64,000 nucleotides of DNA, taken from contig NC_092688.1 in the NCBI RefSeq assembly GCF_964275005.1, forward strand, positions 19,810,403 to 19,874,402. The letters run 5' to 3'. The translations under genes were made by a program, and so were the position numbers. Shown one piece after another: positions 39,101 through 54,100 of this stretch. A model generated the notes under the pieces. It did no database searches. It saw only the letters and a program-made list of their open reading frames with translations, and had not been told where the DNA came from. Position 1 is the first letter of the stretch. Each line of letters begins with the position of its first letter. This stretch comes from Diadema setosum. Lineage: Eukaryota > Echinodermata > Echinoidea > Diadematoida > Diadematidae.

Positions 39101-42100
39101 AACTTTGATGAAGTATACTTGCTATTGTTCACATATGTCCTGTGAAAGTAATCAAATTACCACTACCATGAAGTTTACAATATCACGACAAAAAGACTGT
39201 TTTGAAGTGATTATGACTGATAGTAAAAAAATATAATTTTACTGCATAGTCATTGAAAACAATGCATTCTACTACGAATCACTGTCATGAGCAGCAGTTT
39301 GCCACTAGTTGCAGCTAGTCACCAAAGGCAGCATAAGTCACAACACACTTTTTGCTCAAAAGCACCAGACGAAAATATTTCAGTACCTGGGCATAATGCC
39401 CGAGAAGTGAGACCCACAGCTCCCCTTCCTTGGTTGTTCCCATGTGTCTCGAATCAGGACTAGCCGAGCGAGTCTCCCCCGAGGTTTCTGCAAAAGAGGT
39501 GTAGATGTTTGAAAGTCAGGCCATTCTACAAATCGTCTTCTCTGAATTTACTCTCTTGTAACATCAAATCAGGCCTAATTCAACTGAAAACATCTTGTCT
39601 AAGGACTAAGCTTTTGACTGGGTTCAAATTTGAGACCTCAAAATGAAAGTCAAGAGTCTTATCCACTATACTACAGTGGACTTCCGTTACAACAAAGTCC
39701 TCGAAAGTCCTCGGGACTGGCAGTTTTCTTTCGTTATATATCGAAATTTGGTTATAACCGAACAAATAAACAATGAAAAAACATACAAGTAATGTTGCGG
39801 GCTAAATTTTTACTTTGTTGTAACTGGAATTACGTTATAACCATGTTCATTATAACGGAAGTGCAGTGTACAGTGTCACAAGTAATTTGCCTGTGTACCT
39901 GTGTCAGTTTGCGCTCTGGGAGACAGCGTGCTGAGGACACCCAGGGCGCCATAAAACTGGTTTGCTATCGACTTCCTCAGCTCCTCACTGATGGGCTGGT
40001 CCAGGACCTGAGAACACTGGGGGAAGAGAGGGGAGTTTGATGACAGGCTTGGATTGAAATCTGCCCCTGTTCTTAATGTCTAAATGGAGACCATTTTGTG
40101 GTCAATTTATACACAGGAGTTATCATAAAAAGTACTCTGCATAGACTCAGAGGAAGCAAAAGGCAAACTGATAAAGCTTAGACATTTATAATACAATGTT
40201 AAAGCACATTTTAACATTGGTGAGTCATCTGGCACTTATCCTACAAGCAATACTGGTCTCTCATTTGTATCATCATTTCTAAGTTAGGAATTGACAGCAA
40301 CACAAAACAAAAAATTGCATGAATTTATAACAGACTACTGAAGTGGTTATCTTCTGGTAAAAATTAAGCAAAAGAATCTGTACCTCTGGGATAGCTGGTT
40401 CAGGGTGGTCCACATTGAAGAAGGCGTGGAGGAAGAGAAAGCGGCTGGCATCCAGCAGCCAGGAGTCCTCTCGAGGGAGGCTGGGATTTCTGATGAGAGT
40501 CAGGATCTGCCTCAGACATAGGAATATACCAGATAACAGGCATGATCAGTGTAATTACACAGAGCACTCTCATAATTATGGTGGAAATAAAAATACCACC
40601 TCATCTAAACAAATATCACAATTTTAAAAAAAAGTCTACAAGTCCCTAGTGAAGCACCAAACAAATAATTTTGTTATCACCTGGCAATTCATGCAAATCA
40701 GCTCCTAACCTAAATCATCCTCGACAAATTGCACTGTTCTTGAGACATGAACACATCACTGATTTAAGCATAAAAGCATGCAAACGTGAATGACATTTCA
40801 AGCAAGCCATAAATCTAAAAATGACACTTCACTTTACTTAGTTACAACTCTGCAGCTCATGTGGGGAAAAAGACTGAAGGAAAAAACTCCTCAAAAGTAG
40901 TGGTATCTTGAACTCACTCATTCATTCAACCTCATGTAAGTCACGACTGCTGGACAACTTTATCAACTTCATGTGCATGTCATACATCGACTTCATTATG
41001 ATCGACCCTTTACATGAACTTTTCATGTGAATAAGTCTTTGACTTTTGCCAGATCCATGAATGGCAGGTTGATTGTATCTTCCTAGAGTTTGCAAGGCCT
41101 CCCTCATCACAAGCCCTCTATTACTGTAACTTTGTATGTCACTGTTGTTCATGACTTTCACAAACATCTGCCTCAATGTAGGTAGATAAAATAATTCTGT
41201 CATCTCTCATTCATAGCAGAATGCCACACAATATCTTGACACCTGCTGCAGTTGCTGACCAGATTGTTTGATGTCCGCAGTGGGAACGCCAGACCGGTCA
41301 TTGACATACCAGCCCGGAGCAGACCTTTGGTCTGACCTGCGATCAATCTCTGAAGCCGTTTCGAAATTTTAACTCACCTGCATGCAAACCCAAGCCCTGT
41401 CGTCATTTAGGTTGGGCTCCTGCATCCTGTGACTGATGTTAGAAGATGGAGACAAAGCAGAAACATGGAGAGTGGACACATGAATATGAAAAGTTCATCT
41501 CTACGGCACTGCCACAATGACCACTGGTTTGTTAATTGATTTATTTCAACATTTTTCAAACACAAACATAATGTGATGCTTCAATAACATGATATACAAT
41601 TCAGCCAGCGATCAAGTTCCCCCCTAGATCGCGATCACGGGCGATCAGTGATCGCATACGCGATATGTCGCAATCAATTGATTGTATGCCGAATTGCATA
41701 AAATCAATGATCGCGTATGCGATCACTGATCGCCCGTGATCGCGATCTAGGGGGAACTTGATCGCTGGCTGAACTGTACACTGAATACACAACTGAATAC
41801 AAATTACAATACATAATACAACATAACTAAGTAATAAACCAATATAACTATACGCCTTACAAATAACATCAATAACATGTCCACATAGTGAGGTTCTTAC
41901 TCTCTTGGAAATTGAAAAATATGTGAGACTGTCATCATCAGCAGTTGCCCGATTTCAGATTTTTATGAAAGATCGCTTGATAAGTCTCTACAATACCTGC
42001 CAGGTTTTGTTTCAAATCCATCAGTGCAGTTCAGGGGGGCATTTTATGAAAGATTTTTGGACAAATTGGTTGGACAAATTTGCTCTCAGCCAATCAGGTG

Positions 42101-45100
42101 CAAGGAATTTGATTGCTTATAACAGTTTGTCTGAAAAAAATTATCTGACGAAACTCTTCATGAAATGCCCCCCCCCCCCCCCCGAATAAAAGATGGACAC
42201 AAGTGGACCCACAATTGACAATGAACTAAGAGCAATGGCAGCAGATCATTTGAACTTAGAGCACGTACCTAAAGGACACATATCACACGGTCACTCCTCC
42301 ATATGACTTATCTACAGTGTACTGTTTACTCTGACAGGATCCAGCAAGACTTGGGGCATCAAAATCCGCTGGGTTTTAAAGAGTAATGGAGTTACTCTAT
42401 CCCCAATATTGAAATACCCTGACAACAGACTGAATACTGTAGTCCGGGCCGTTGGTGGGGAACACAGTTATGATCTTTACATGTTATGGAAAATGCTGCT
42501 TGAGTCCACACTGCTAAAGTATTGCTGATTTCATCACCGGCAGTGCAGCTTTACTCCCCCCGGTACAAGCAAAAAACATGACTGTCAAACATATAAAAGT
42601 GTCTTTAAATGAGGCAAAATTGTATTATTATGGGGTTACCACAGACAGACAAATGGTAAACTTGTTAAGTCTGAAAGTCATTTGCACTTTAAATAAAACA
42701 AATTAAAGAGTCTTGGCATTTGTTGCAGTTGCTGTTACTGTTGTTGCTAATGTGTACAGAACAAACCTGATGCTTGCTGTGCCACTGTAGAATAACTTCT
42801 TCAGCCACTTCAGGAACAGCTTCAAGGCACCCAAATTGAACTGTATGGGGGGAAAAAAAAATCAGTCATTAGAAAAATACTCCTCAGTTAATGAATATGT
42901 CCGCACATGTAAGACACTGCCATTAATTAGCTCATGCAAGAACTTGAGATTTCAACACAACCAACTTTTGAAAAATTACATGGGTGGTAAGAGCATTCAC
43001 AATATAAGAGGTATCTAGACTCGGAAAAAAATCTCTGATAACAATGCTGATGATGAAGCTACTTTCTTGGAACAAAGACATAAATCTCAAATGAGACTGC
43101 AGATGACCTCAGAAGAAATAACATAAAAGGGTCATGTGCACTTATAAGGCATGAATTGTCTCGGGGGCAGCTGGACAACCAACTTGACGCCTGTACTTCC
43201 AAGCTTGCACAAAAATTCCATCAATCACTCAGGGATACCAATCTTGTAAGCAGCATTATAGTATTCCGATGGCTGATTTTGGTGGAAAAACAGTATTTTC
43301 TGTGAAACCTGCCATACTTTTGGCAAAAAAACAAAAACAACAGAACTAAATACTGCAAACAAGTAGCAGTAATCGGCCTGCACCCCACTGCCTGTCTAAG
43401 GTCATGAAGCACTACTCACATTGCTCACAATGGAATGCACAGTCTTGGACTTGGTAATGTCATCAAACTTGATGTGTCCTGGGCTGGACAGCAGGCATTT
43501 GACCACACCAAACTGGACATGGGAGTCCTGGATGCCCTTCACTTCCAGGGCCAAATTCTCGCTCTAGGGGGAGAGAAATGTAGACAATGCTGACAAAAAT
43601 TTCTTTGATTTCAATTCCATGTGGACTAATCAGCCCCAACAGGCTATGATAACTGGGAGGACTTGGGAGAAAATCATCAACACTTTGTTCTGATAAATCA
43701 TGGATTGAATCAATACCCCAAACTGGGAAGTATTGGGATTATTTAGAACACAAATGAAACAAAACATTACAGCTTGCTGCATGGTACATCACTTAAAAAA
43801 AAAAACAACAACAACATACAAAATAACCCCAAAACAAAGACAAAACTCACACTTACAATGATAACAGGGTGAAGGGCAAATCAATTTTCACTACAATTAT
43901 TTTCTGATGAATAAAGAAGAAGATATTTAATCCCTGCAAGACACAATTGGATTATATGATTGAATCAAAGCTTTGCCATTTTTGTTTTTTTCGTATTGTT
44001 TGTGTGTGTGCGTGTGTGTGTGTGTACTCTGGGCATGAAATGCAGCTATGAGACAATGCCCTTCCCAGTGCATATTGAATGATAAGTCAAGTTTGAGAAT
44101 TCTTACAGCTCTTGGTTTGAAAGGTATCTATCATTAGATATGAGAAAATATGCTCGTCAACACTAAGTTCAAATGAAGTCAACTTTGGAGGAAAGGGATT
44201 GTACACGGAATATGTGCATTTCCAGCTAAATGTCAATAGTGAAATTTCCAAAGAGACAGATGATTTTTCAGCTATTTTTGTTAGAATCAATGTTTCTAAT
44301 GCTTACTAGTTTGACAGCAGCCGAATGAAGGATTGCCTGCTTGTTGGCGAGATTGTTGATCATACTTCGCACAAGTTTCTCACTGAAAAGTGCCCTCAGC
44401 TGTTTGGTCTCGCATCTCGGTAAGGCACGCTCGAGGAGAGTAAATGCCAGGAACTTCGACTCGTGCTTGGCTGTGCACAACCCATCTGAACAGGAGAGTA
44501 CACAATGTGAGAATGTTAGCATTTGAAATGGACAGGCTTCATACATCAGTCATGTCATGACAGCTAAACACAAATCTTTATTACATGTGCAAAGGCTTGC
44601 ACATTAAAGGCATTCCACAATACATCAATAATTCCAAACACCTTCCATTTCATTCTACATAGCTTGCTCCACCAGCTTTTATGGTTGCTCTATATTGGAT
44701 GCTTATATTTATTGATACAACAGCTGAAAATTTGGCCCTCATTTCAAAAACTTGATGTCCTCCTGCCAAAGTGAGGAGAGCTGAAATACGGCTTTCACAA
44801 AACCAAATGAGTTATTCCACACTTTTTCTTTTTCCAACTGTTCTTTTCTGGGTTTTTTTTTGTTGTTGTTTTTTTTTTTTAGGTATGTGTGAAATAAAAA
44901 TTAGTTAGTCATGTAGTTTAAGGGATTACACACCCTACTTTGACACATGTCACTATCCAGTCACTTAACACAACACACAAACAGACAAAACTTTATAGGA
45001 ATGTGATTATGGTCATTTATATCAACTTGTTTTGAATAATGATGAGTCCAAAATGTAATTTCTTTGCTGGCTTGGTGACATATTCCTGGTTGACTTACCA

Positions 45101-48100
45101 TCTACCACCACCTTCCAGAACTGGGAAACCCTGCTGGGATCTTGGAAGACTTGAGTGAGCAGCATATCACATACTGGGTGGATGCTGGGGTGACTCACTG
45201 CTGTTGATTTCTACAAGCAAACAAGAAAACTTAATTAACAGACTTTACATGATCCAGAATCTGGCTTTTTTTTCTCTCAACAAAATACAGATTCTTTGTG
45301 AGCTTCTTAAAATAGCCGAAGATGATTGTAGAGCAACATACATTTTGCATCAAATCATGCACTGCCTTAGAAGATGTGCAACTCTCCAAAACTAGCACCA
45401 TAGTGTAAGATTAAGAACCACAGGATGTAAAACAAAGCAAGAGTACATACATATGATGTAGTCTGTCTCATGAAAAAAATAGAAATGTCGCTATGGCGAC
45501 TGGTGTATGCCTCCGCCATAATACATGGTTCTCCTAATAGGTCTATAGTACAATGTCTTGACAATGTGTGATGACAGTTTCACACAATTGGCAAAATATT
45601 AAAATGACAGGTTTGCCACAAATGTGCTGAATGTTCACTTTCCTAGAACTAGGTTCAATTGGATGAATGATTAAAACGTCAGAGTGCAGGTATTTGGGGG
45701 AACTGATGATTTTCACTTGACTTTTGACCCTTTTACAAGTTTATGCATTGAGTAATTTTCAAGGTATTGAGAAAAAGTATAATTTCAGTATCAAATGGTA
45801 AAATAGTATTATCGAAACCTGGCCTTTGACCTTTGACCCCACAGTTCCAAAGAGAATCACTGTTAGGTAGAACATGCATAAATATGTAAGTTTCATGACA
45901 ATACCTTGAGTTATTTTTGAGATATGGAGGAAAAAGTGCAATTTAGCACTTTCACTTGACCTTTGACCTTTTGACCTTTGACCTTTTGGCAAGAAACTTC
46001 CCACAGAAGATATATTGGGTTATACATGCATACATCAAGTTTAAAAAAAAATCCTTCAGGCATTGCATAAATATAAGGAAAGTAGTTATATTTTGAGGAG
46101 TTGACCTTGACCTTTGACCCCTGACCTTTGACCCATGACCCCCCAACTTCCCTAGATAATCACTGCTCATCGGTACAAGCATATATACTAAGTTCCATGA
46201 AGATACCTTGAACCATTTGCGAGATATGGAGAAAAACATGAAATTTCATTTTTTTTTCACAAAATAACCTGTGACCTTTGACCTTTGACCCTGTGACCCT
46301 AAAATCCACACAAAGTATCATCCCCCAAGGATATACCCTCATACCAAATTTGATGCAAAACCACAACACGGTTCTTGACATATCGACAAAAACAAAACGG
46401 GACGGACGGACGTACGGACGTACGGACGAGCCGAAAACATAATGCCTCCGGCCACTTCGTTGGCGGAAGCATAAAAAAAATCTTACTTTGTTTTACTTCT
46501 CATGGTGGACTCTGTTGTGACTTTGTGAGTCTACACCTCAAGGTATTACAAAACATTTTTTTGCTCTTTTGCCCAACTGGGCATTATGGTGAGTGCTCTC
46601 ATACTTTTATTGAGCAAATGACCACGCAGCCTGCTTGCCCAAATAGGAGTTCTAGTTTCCCTGGGCAAGTAATTTCACAGCTGATACCCCTACTTACTGC
46701 AGACCATGACACTATGATCATCTTTTTTTTTTTTAAATCAAACCTCCAGCATTACTAACAACCATGTGCTCCACTGAAAACTTTGTCTCAGTATGTCTAC
46801 TTACAGTGAGGATCCTGACAATGTGCGGAAAATTGCTGGGGTGCACCACATCGGCGTGGCCATAATGGGTCTGCAGAAACTTTGCCTTCACAACATCCTG
46901 GTAGAGCAAGAAAGACATGGAAGACTGTTTTGTTTACAAAAGTAGTAGTGCCACTGCTACTTGCTAACTGCTTATAGCAGAAAATCATAAGAATACTCAT
47001 GATGCAACCTAGTAAACTGATACATAGGCAAGTAGAAAAAAGGCATGAAAAGGAAAGGTTTGTTGACTTGAAAAACATGATACAAAATGATTTGAAAATA
47101 GGACAATCATTTTAGAGGTAGTAAATTAATTTGAAAGCATTTGGACAGTCTGCATTTCATGATGCTGTTTCAGAATAGTACACATTTGCCATAGATTTCA
47201 ATTGTACATAAGCAATATGCAAGTGTACTGTACTAAGTAATAAAATTGTCAAATATTTAAACAAAAAGTTTAAAATGTTCATGTGCAACTTTTGGAACAT
47301 ACAAATAATGCCAGCACTCTTCATTTCAATGCAACACTGTCACACAGAATATAAGGTCTTTCCCTTCTACATACAACCAGTGTGGATAAAATTGAAGGGA
47401 AAAAAAAAATGCTTTTAGTACTGTCTACTAATTCTTTGAAGACAAACACAAACAATATTGTCACTAATTAGCCTTGTGTGGACATCAGGCTCTTGACATC
47501 AGCACTCAGAAAATTACACCTCCCATTTCTAAAGGGAATGTCATTTTCTTCTCCTTTGCTCACCGGGAACTTTTCTCTGCAGACAAGGAGAAGAGCCAGA
47601 GTGCTGGCCGAGACGTCCTCCCATCCCAGCTTGAGATCTGACTTGATCACCGGCCAGATGTGGTTAGAGAACAGCTCCTCAGAGGACTGCATGGGGATGG
47701 AAGAGAATGAAGCATTACAGGGTTGTCACACAAGATTGCACACAGTGTACACAGTGTACAGTATATTTTTGTTTTGTTTTGTTTCATTTTGTTTCATTCC
47801 ATTTCATTATTTTTTTTTTTCTATTTTCAACAACATTGTATACAATCACAGTCACAACATGATTATGTGAATACCAAAATTTCAAATAAAATTATAACAT
47901 TATAACTATAACAATTAGTATATAAAATCATAAAAGTTTATACCATAACATTATATTCATGAAGACAGTAACATCACATTTCATCAACTCATTTTAGTAC
48001 AAGTCTTCCTATCCCTTTTGTTCTTTCTCTACTCTCATCCACATTCCAATCTGCTGTGTTACATGTAGCATATTCCTCTGAACATCATCTGCCTGACATG

Positions 48101-51100
48101 GTATAGCATTAGGAGGGCAGACCACATGAAAATGCCACTTACTTTCTGATTCCAGGGAGGTACAGTTACGAATGGTGTGCAACGAGATCAAACTGGGCAC
48201 AGCACCACACGTAAAAACAAGCACCTACTACATTTCCAATTCATCAATTTGACATGAGCAACATCCATTGCCATATATCGAGCTTAGTAGCAGTGTCATG
48301 AAATGTGAGAATTTTTGTATCAATTAATTGGTTGATAAGTTAGAGAATCACCCACTCACCCTTTTTATGAGGTCAATGACCCCTTGCAATGAGATGAGCT
48401 GCAAGTAGGACTTCTGCTTGGCAAGGACCTGCAGCTGTTGGAGAACATGGACTGAACTGGGGCCCTTGTCCTGAGAAATACATCAAAGACAGGAACATAA
48501 GTATCAAAATTACATCTATATGCACACTGCTGTACATTACAGAAGTGCACGAATAGCTCAAAAATACGAAGTGTACATTCACAAAAATTGATCAAAGTAA
48601 AATGATGCACAGATACATACCTGTAAAAAATATGTTAATAACTGCCTGGAAAAACAAAAGCTTTCAAAGTGTTTTTTTTTTTTTTTTTTTTCCATTTGCA
48701 AGCACACCAGGGATAAAGCACTACACAAGACATTTTTCCCAATGTCAATCACTGACATCAGCCATTTAAGAGCCACAAAGCACCTCACAATGTTAGTGTC
48801 TACTGACATAGTATCCAATACTCACTTGGCCGAGTCTCCCAGACTGAATGACGGCAAGATAGGCAAAGACCTGTCCAAAGGCATACTCCTTCTCTTCCTG
48901 TTATGAATATGGACAAAATATTATAAGCAAAAGAGCACCAAAATATATCAACATTTTCCAACTCAATGCAGCAAAATAGAACAAGACAAAATCAATTCAG
49001 TAACAAGATTTCTGAAAAAAAAAAATTGTTTTATCGAACGATTTATATGGATAAATTGGGTAAAGGAGGCAGGATCTTTGAAAACAATTTTTGATAAACC
49101 ATATGGCCTTGTGGTCTACAGTTTGAGATCATGTGGCATCTTCATGTCTCTGATTCATCACATGGAAGTGGACAATCCGAGATCTTTGATGATTTTTGGG
49201 TTATGGACCCATATTATGGATTTAATATCTATTTAATAGCAATTTTCTATTTATTTAGAAAATTTAGAACATAGCAGCAAAAAGGGCATTAAGCCATTGC
49301 AGCTCAGAATAAACACACATATTTTCTGTGCTCAAAACATGATCTCATCATTATTATTGTAAAAGAGGAAATTTTTCACATTACCTGTGACATGAAAGTA
49401 GCCCCAAAATAAAAGTACTACACATACTTTTTTTTAAAGCTACCTATGTTTGTAGGCATGCTGAATTATGCGCACAAGTATCACGCTACATGTTTACATC
49501 AAATAGGGTTAGGCTGCACTTTGGTTTACATAAAATTTTTACCTAAGGAACTTGTGTTATTAGCAAGATTTATTCTTTAGTGTTTTGTGTTTAGTTCTTG
49601 TTTATCTTTCTTTTTATTGATTCTGGTTTATTGTTTATTGTTTACTGTTCACATACATGCCCCTTTTAAAAGGAGAGGAAGAAAAAATAGGCTCCCAAAG
49701 TCATCTAGTGTTCATGGAATTGAGCCAGCATCAGTACAGAATGCAAATGGTAGCATCAAAGAGGCCCTAAATCTGGGCCACCTGCTGGATGGCCATCATC
49801 TCAGACCATAGCTCTCCAGCAAACACGGGGTAAAAGGGAGGGAAGTATGACATATAGCCAAAAGATCTGCACGCAAAGATCAGGTTTGCAGGTGAAATGG
49901 GAATCAATGCTCCTTGCAAGGAGATATACATGTATGTAGTAAGAAATAAAATAGACCCGTATATGAAAGCACTGTCAGGGAAATGAAGAGGGCATGTCTC
50001 CTTAAAATTGAATCAGGAGGCAGATGTGGGAGCTGTCTCCATCCCCAGCCTGCCACAAAAGTGTAGAGAATTGCCCTTATTTCTTGGCAAAGAGGGTGAT
50101 AAGCGAGTAAGGAAATTTGTGATAGCCTTGAGAGATAGTGGAGGTCCGATTTCTACTTCAATTGTCATTGTGGCCACAAAAGTTCTGCTCAAAAAGTGTG
50201 AGACTCCACTGTTGAAGGATTTTGGTGGTCCGATAACCCTTGAAAAATCTTGGGCCTGTTTACTCCCCCAGCGAATGAACTTCATAAAAAGGAAATTCAT
50301 CAAGGCTGCCAAGCACCAACCAGATGATCTCGGAGCACTCAGCAGCAAGTTTCATGGGCAGCACCAACCAGATGATCTCGGAGCACTCAGCAGCAAGTTT
50401 CATGGACAGATTGAATATAAGGTGAAAAAGCTTGTCATCCCGTATAAACTAATAATCTAGAGGGACCAAACAGCAGGGAAGGTGAAACCATATAGCAATT
50501 GGACCATGAATGAAAAGGGGGCAAGTATCAATACACAGCTTTGTTTGCATGTACCCTTAGTGGTGAAACGATGCTTCTACCAATCATCAACCAGAGAATA
50601 ACAACATTTGTCATCGGAATGCTGACATCCTGGACTAGTGGGATGTTTGGCATTATCCATTGCACTGACAGGCACCACCAGACATCACAATTCACCAAGT
50701 TAAGAAGCTCATATCTCCATATGTGCATTGTGCTCAACAAGAACTAGGAACTACTTTGCCCCCTCTTATTGTCAATATTTTGCTGCTCATTGCACAGAAG
50801 AAGTCAGCAAAGGTTATTGAAGCTCTTGGTGCAGCTTGTGTCTTCATTCCTCTACACAGCACTGATGAGTTCCAGCCACTAGGATCTATCATGAATGGAA
50901 AATACAAGCAACTCAAAAGGAATGAATGCCAGCGATGGTTTGCAGAAAAAAGTTTCAGTGCTGGCCGAAGAAGAGCGCATTGCTGAAGAAATTGCTAGTT
51001 TGATTGATCTGCGAACAGCCAAAATCAAACCTGTTCATGCACGGTAGCTAGCGAACACTCATCAACTCCTGCACAATGTGGAGCTGGTCAAACGAGGGTT

Positions 51101-54100
51101 TGCAGTGACCGGTATTGCCACGGTCATCAACCAAGTGAGGGAAGCTCCTGTTCCCACATGCAATGATAGCAATATGTAAGATGAAGAGTGGGAGGAGTAC
51201 GGTCATTGTCTGATGCTGAAAAACATCTGTAAATGCATTATATGTTTGACTTCCTAAATTTCACATTTTTGAACATGTTTGTCCAGGTCAAATCCCAAAC
51301 ATTAGATTTTATGAAATATCTTCGGTGACAAGTTATTATTCATTCCGCATGCGTTTGGATTGTCTGCTCAGGTACCGGCTTTATATGGAGAGGTACCATT
51401 ACTGTACATGCAAGGATGGGCTGACAAGTCATGCCATAAATATTTTCAAGTAAATATATTGCTGATCTCTTTTTATCATCATTATAATTATTTCTTTCAA
51501 TTTTTCACACGAATGCTAAGAGAACAGGGAAAGAATCAGAATTACTGAATTATGGTTAAAATGTTGGTTGAAAAAGAAACAAAAGAAACATCTAACAAAG
51601 GCAAATAAAAGGGGGAATAGGGAAACAATGGCTGAACCCCCCCCCCCCTCTAAAAAAGAAAAAAAAAGAAATAAGAGAAAAATCAGAGGCAATGAATCAA
51701 CAGCAACAAAAATTAATGATACTAGTAAATAAACAAAAAGTTTCTATATGTTACATTATTCTATATTTTTTATCTCAAGGTAGGTATATTGTAGGGGTAT
51801 CGCTGTTACGATTTCGTTGTCACATTTACTGGTCCTGCAGCATAAGTAAATGCGCTGTTTTTGCACAACGCAATCACGAAAAATTTTGAACAATACTTCA
51901 AGAGGTGGCAACATCGCAGAAGGCACACATTTGCATGTGGCACCATGATCACTGACTTACACTCTTTTTCCCTGATATTTGCAGCTCCTGTTGAACAAGT
52001 TTGAAGACATCAGACAGATCTACATCCTTTACCTTGGAGAGAAGCTGCAATATATAAGAAAGCAAATATTAGTTGAATCTTAATCCTCATACACAGCAAT
52101 GTAGTGTGTATCGTATATATGTATATGCCTACTGTGAGATACTGGAATAATGGTCAACCTTGTTTCCGGCAGTAGTGAAAATCAAACGGCTATACTGTAC
52201 AATACAATACAATACAATATTAGTATTTCTATAGCGCTCTTACAAATAGTACAAATGTATCACAGCGCTTCACAAATCCATCTTTCACTCGGGAGGTAGG
52301 AGAAAAGAAAGATAGGAAAAAAAAAATACAACAAACAAGGAGAGAAAGAAAAAAAAAACTGTAACATGAATCATCTGTGAGACATCATGATTCATTCCTA
52401 CAGGTACACTCATACATACTTTGGTTTTAAACCTGTTGAAGATAAAATCATTTCATCAAAAACCTGAACAATGTAGGCCTACACAAGGTCATTAAGTAGT
52501 AAGTGATGTATGTTTGCAGGGTGACATGACATTTGCTTCTGCGACAATTGCTCCGGTCTTATTTTCACCAAGGACTAAAGGTTAGAGTTGTGATTGGGTA
52601 CTAGGTTTACTTTTGATGCGAGGATTAGGATTAGGTTTAGGGTTATGTTTATGGGTAGAATTTACTTTTGGCTCAGCTTGCAGATATTTCATGGTAGGAA
52701 TTGTCGCAGGAACGGATGTCATGGAACCGGTTTGCACCAAGTTGGGGGGAGTCTGATTACATGGTAAATTTACTGAACTAACACAAACATTTAATTCACA
52801 CATAAAAGAAAACGGAACACACTGGGGATGCCCGCTTCCATACACCATACCTCAGTGAGTGCCACAGCGTATCCTTGTCGAGCTCCCTTCCTTGATGAGG
52901 CCAGACCACGTATTAATCTTTTCAGGCTGTACGAGACCTCAGAACAATAGCGTTTCTAGGAAATAAACAAAGATCTCTCCATGTTACTTTACCGTAGTTT
53001 CATATTTTCTTTACGACTCACTGGTATCTCAAACACTCTGCTCACTTGATGTATACACCAGTGCAACACAAACATCAGCAGGCATGTTTCACAAGTCAGG
53101 ACTTGAGAGCCAATTTGAGAGCAATCAACTTAGTAACTGAGAATCACAGTAGTGCAATGAAAAATTAGCATTCTGCAATTTGTACTTGAATTCAATTTTT
53201 CAACTCCCAAAGACAAACAACAAACGAATCCTATCAAAGTTGGTATAATGTGCAAGAACTTAGTTTCCAGTTCTTTGTTAGAATGCTGACCAGTACATGA
53301 ATCCAACAATTGATGTGAACATCATTAGCATCAAATTGAACCCCATATTTTGGCAACTGCTTGGATACATGAACCAACAGTGTGTGGCTAGCAAGTACTT
53401 TCAGATATGCTGAATCCAATGGTGTGGTCTCGCAAGCTCAAAGTCTTCTCAAGTATGGACAATACCTTGAAAACACCCCTTACCTTTTTTTTTTATGGCA
53501 GCAAATATCTATAGGTGTACCTTTCACAAGCAAGGGCCATGGTAACAACAGTGATAAGGGCCCAGGGCTTTATGCACATAAGTAAATTTAATGCTCATAG
53601 GTAAATTTAATGCTCATCGCAGTAACATGGCATTTGTGGCCAAAGCTGTGTAATATGATACTGATTTCAAAGGTAATTTTCTCGAGATAGAATTAGAAAC
53701 ATTGCTTTGCCATGAAATTTGAAATTCATACTCATCATTATCTTTCATAATAATTAATAAATCTAAAATTCATCCTCATCATTATCTTTCATAATTAATA
53801 AGATTTTATAGATATTTATAATCTAGTCCATTATCCACTTTTCATGGAATTTCAAAAATTACGAGTCCACCTCAGACACAGCAGAACTAGTCTATTCACA
53901 GTTTCTATTGCTGATAAATGGTAGGTCCTAAACCTTCATGCTAATCTTGGATTATAACAAATGTACAAAATTGTACCGGTACTTCTGTGTGATGTCAATG
54001 AATTCAAACTTCTGCACAAAGTTGGAAACTCCTTACGTACCCTCAATTTCGAGTTGATCTTTCCCAATATGGCCCTAATACACCTTCATATCCATGCAAT

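Noticed and set aside
43020..43110. C/D-box snoRNA in a MYBBP1A intron
   Set aside because: A TGATGA motif is present on the plus strand only (antisense to the host), and no correctly placed CTGA box or terminal stem was found.
50008..50460. 150-codon open frame that looks like a gene
   Set aside because: It runs through the decayed transposase; the recognisable transposase text is spread over several frames, and the frame length partly results from the 48-bp duplication.
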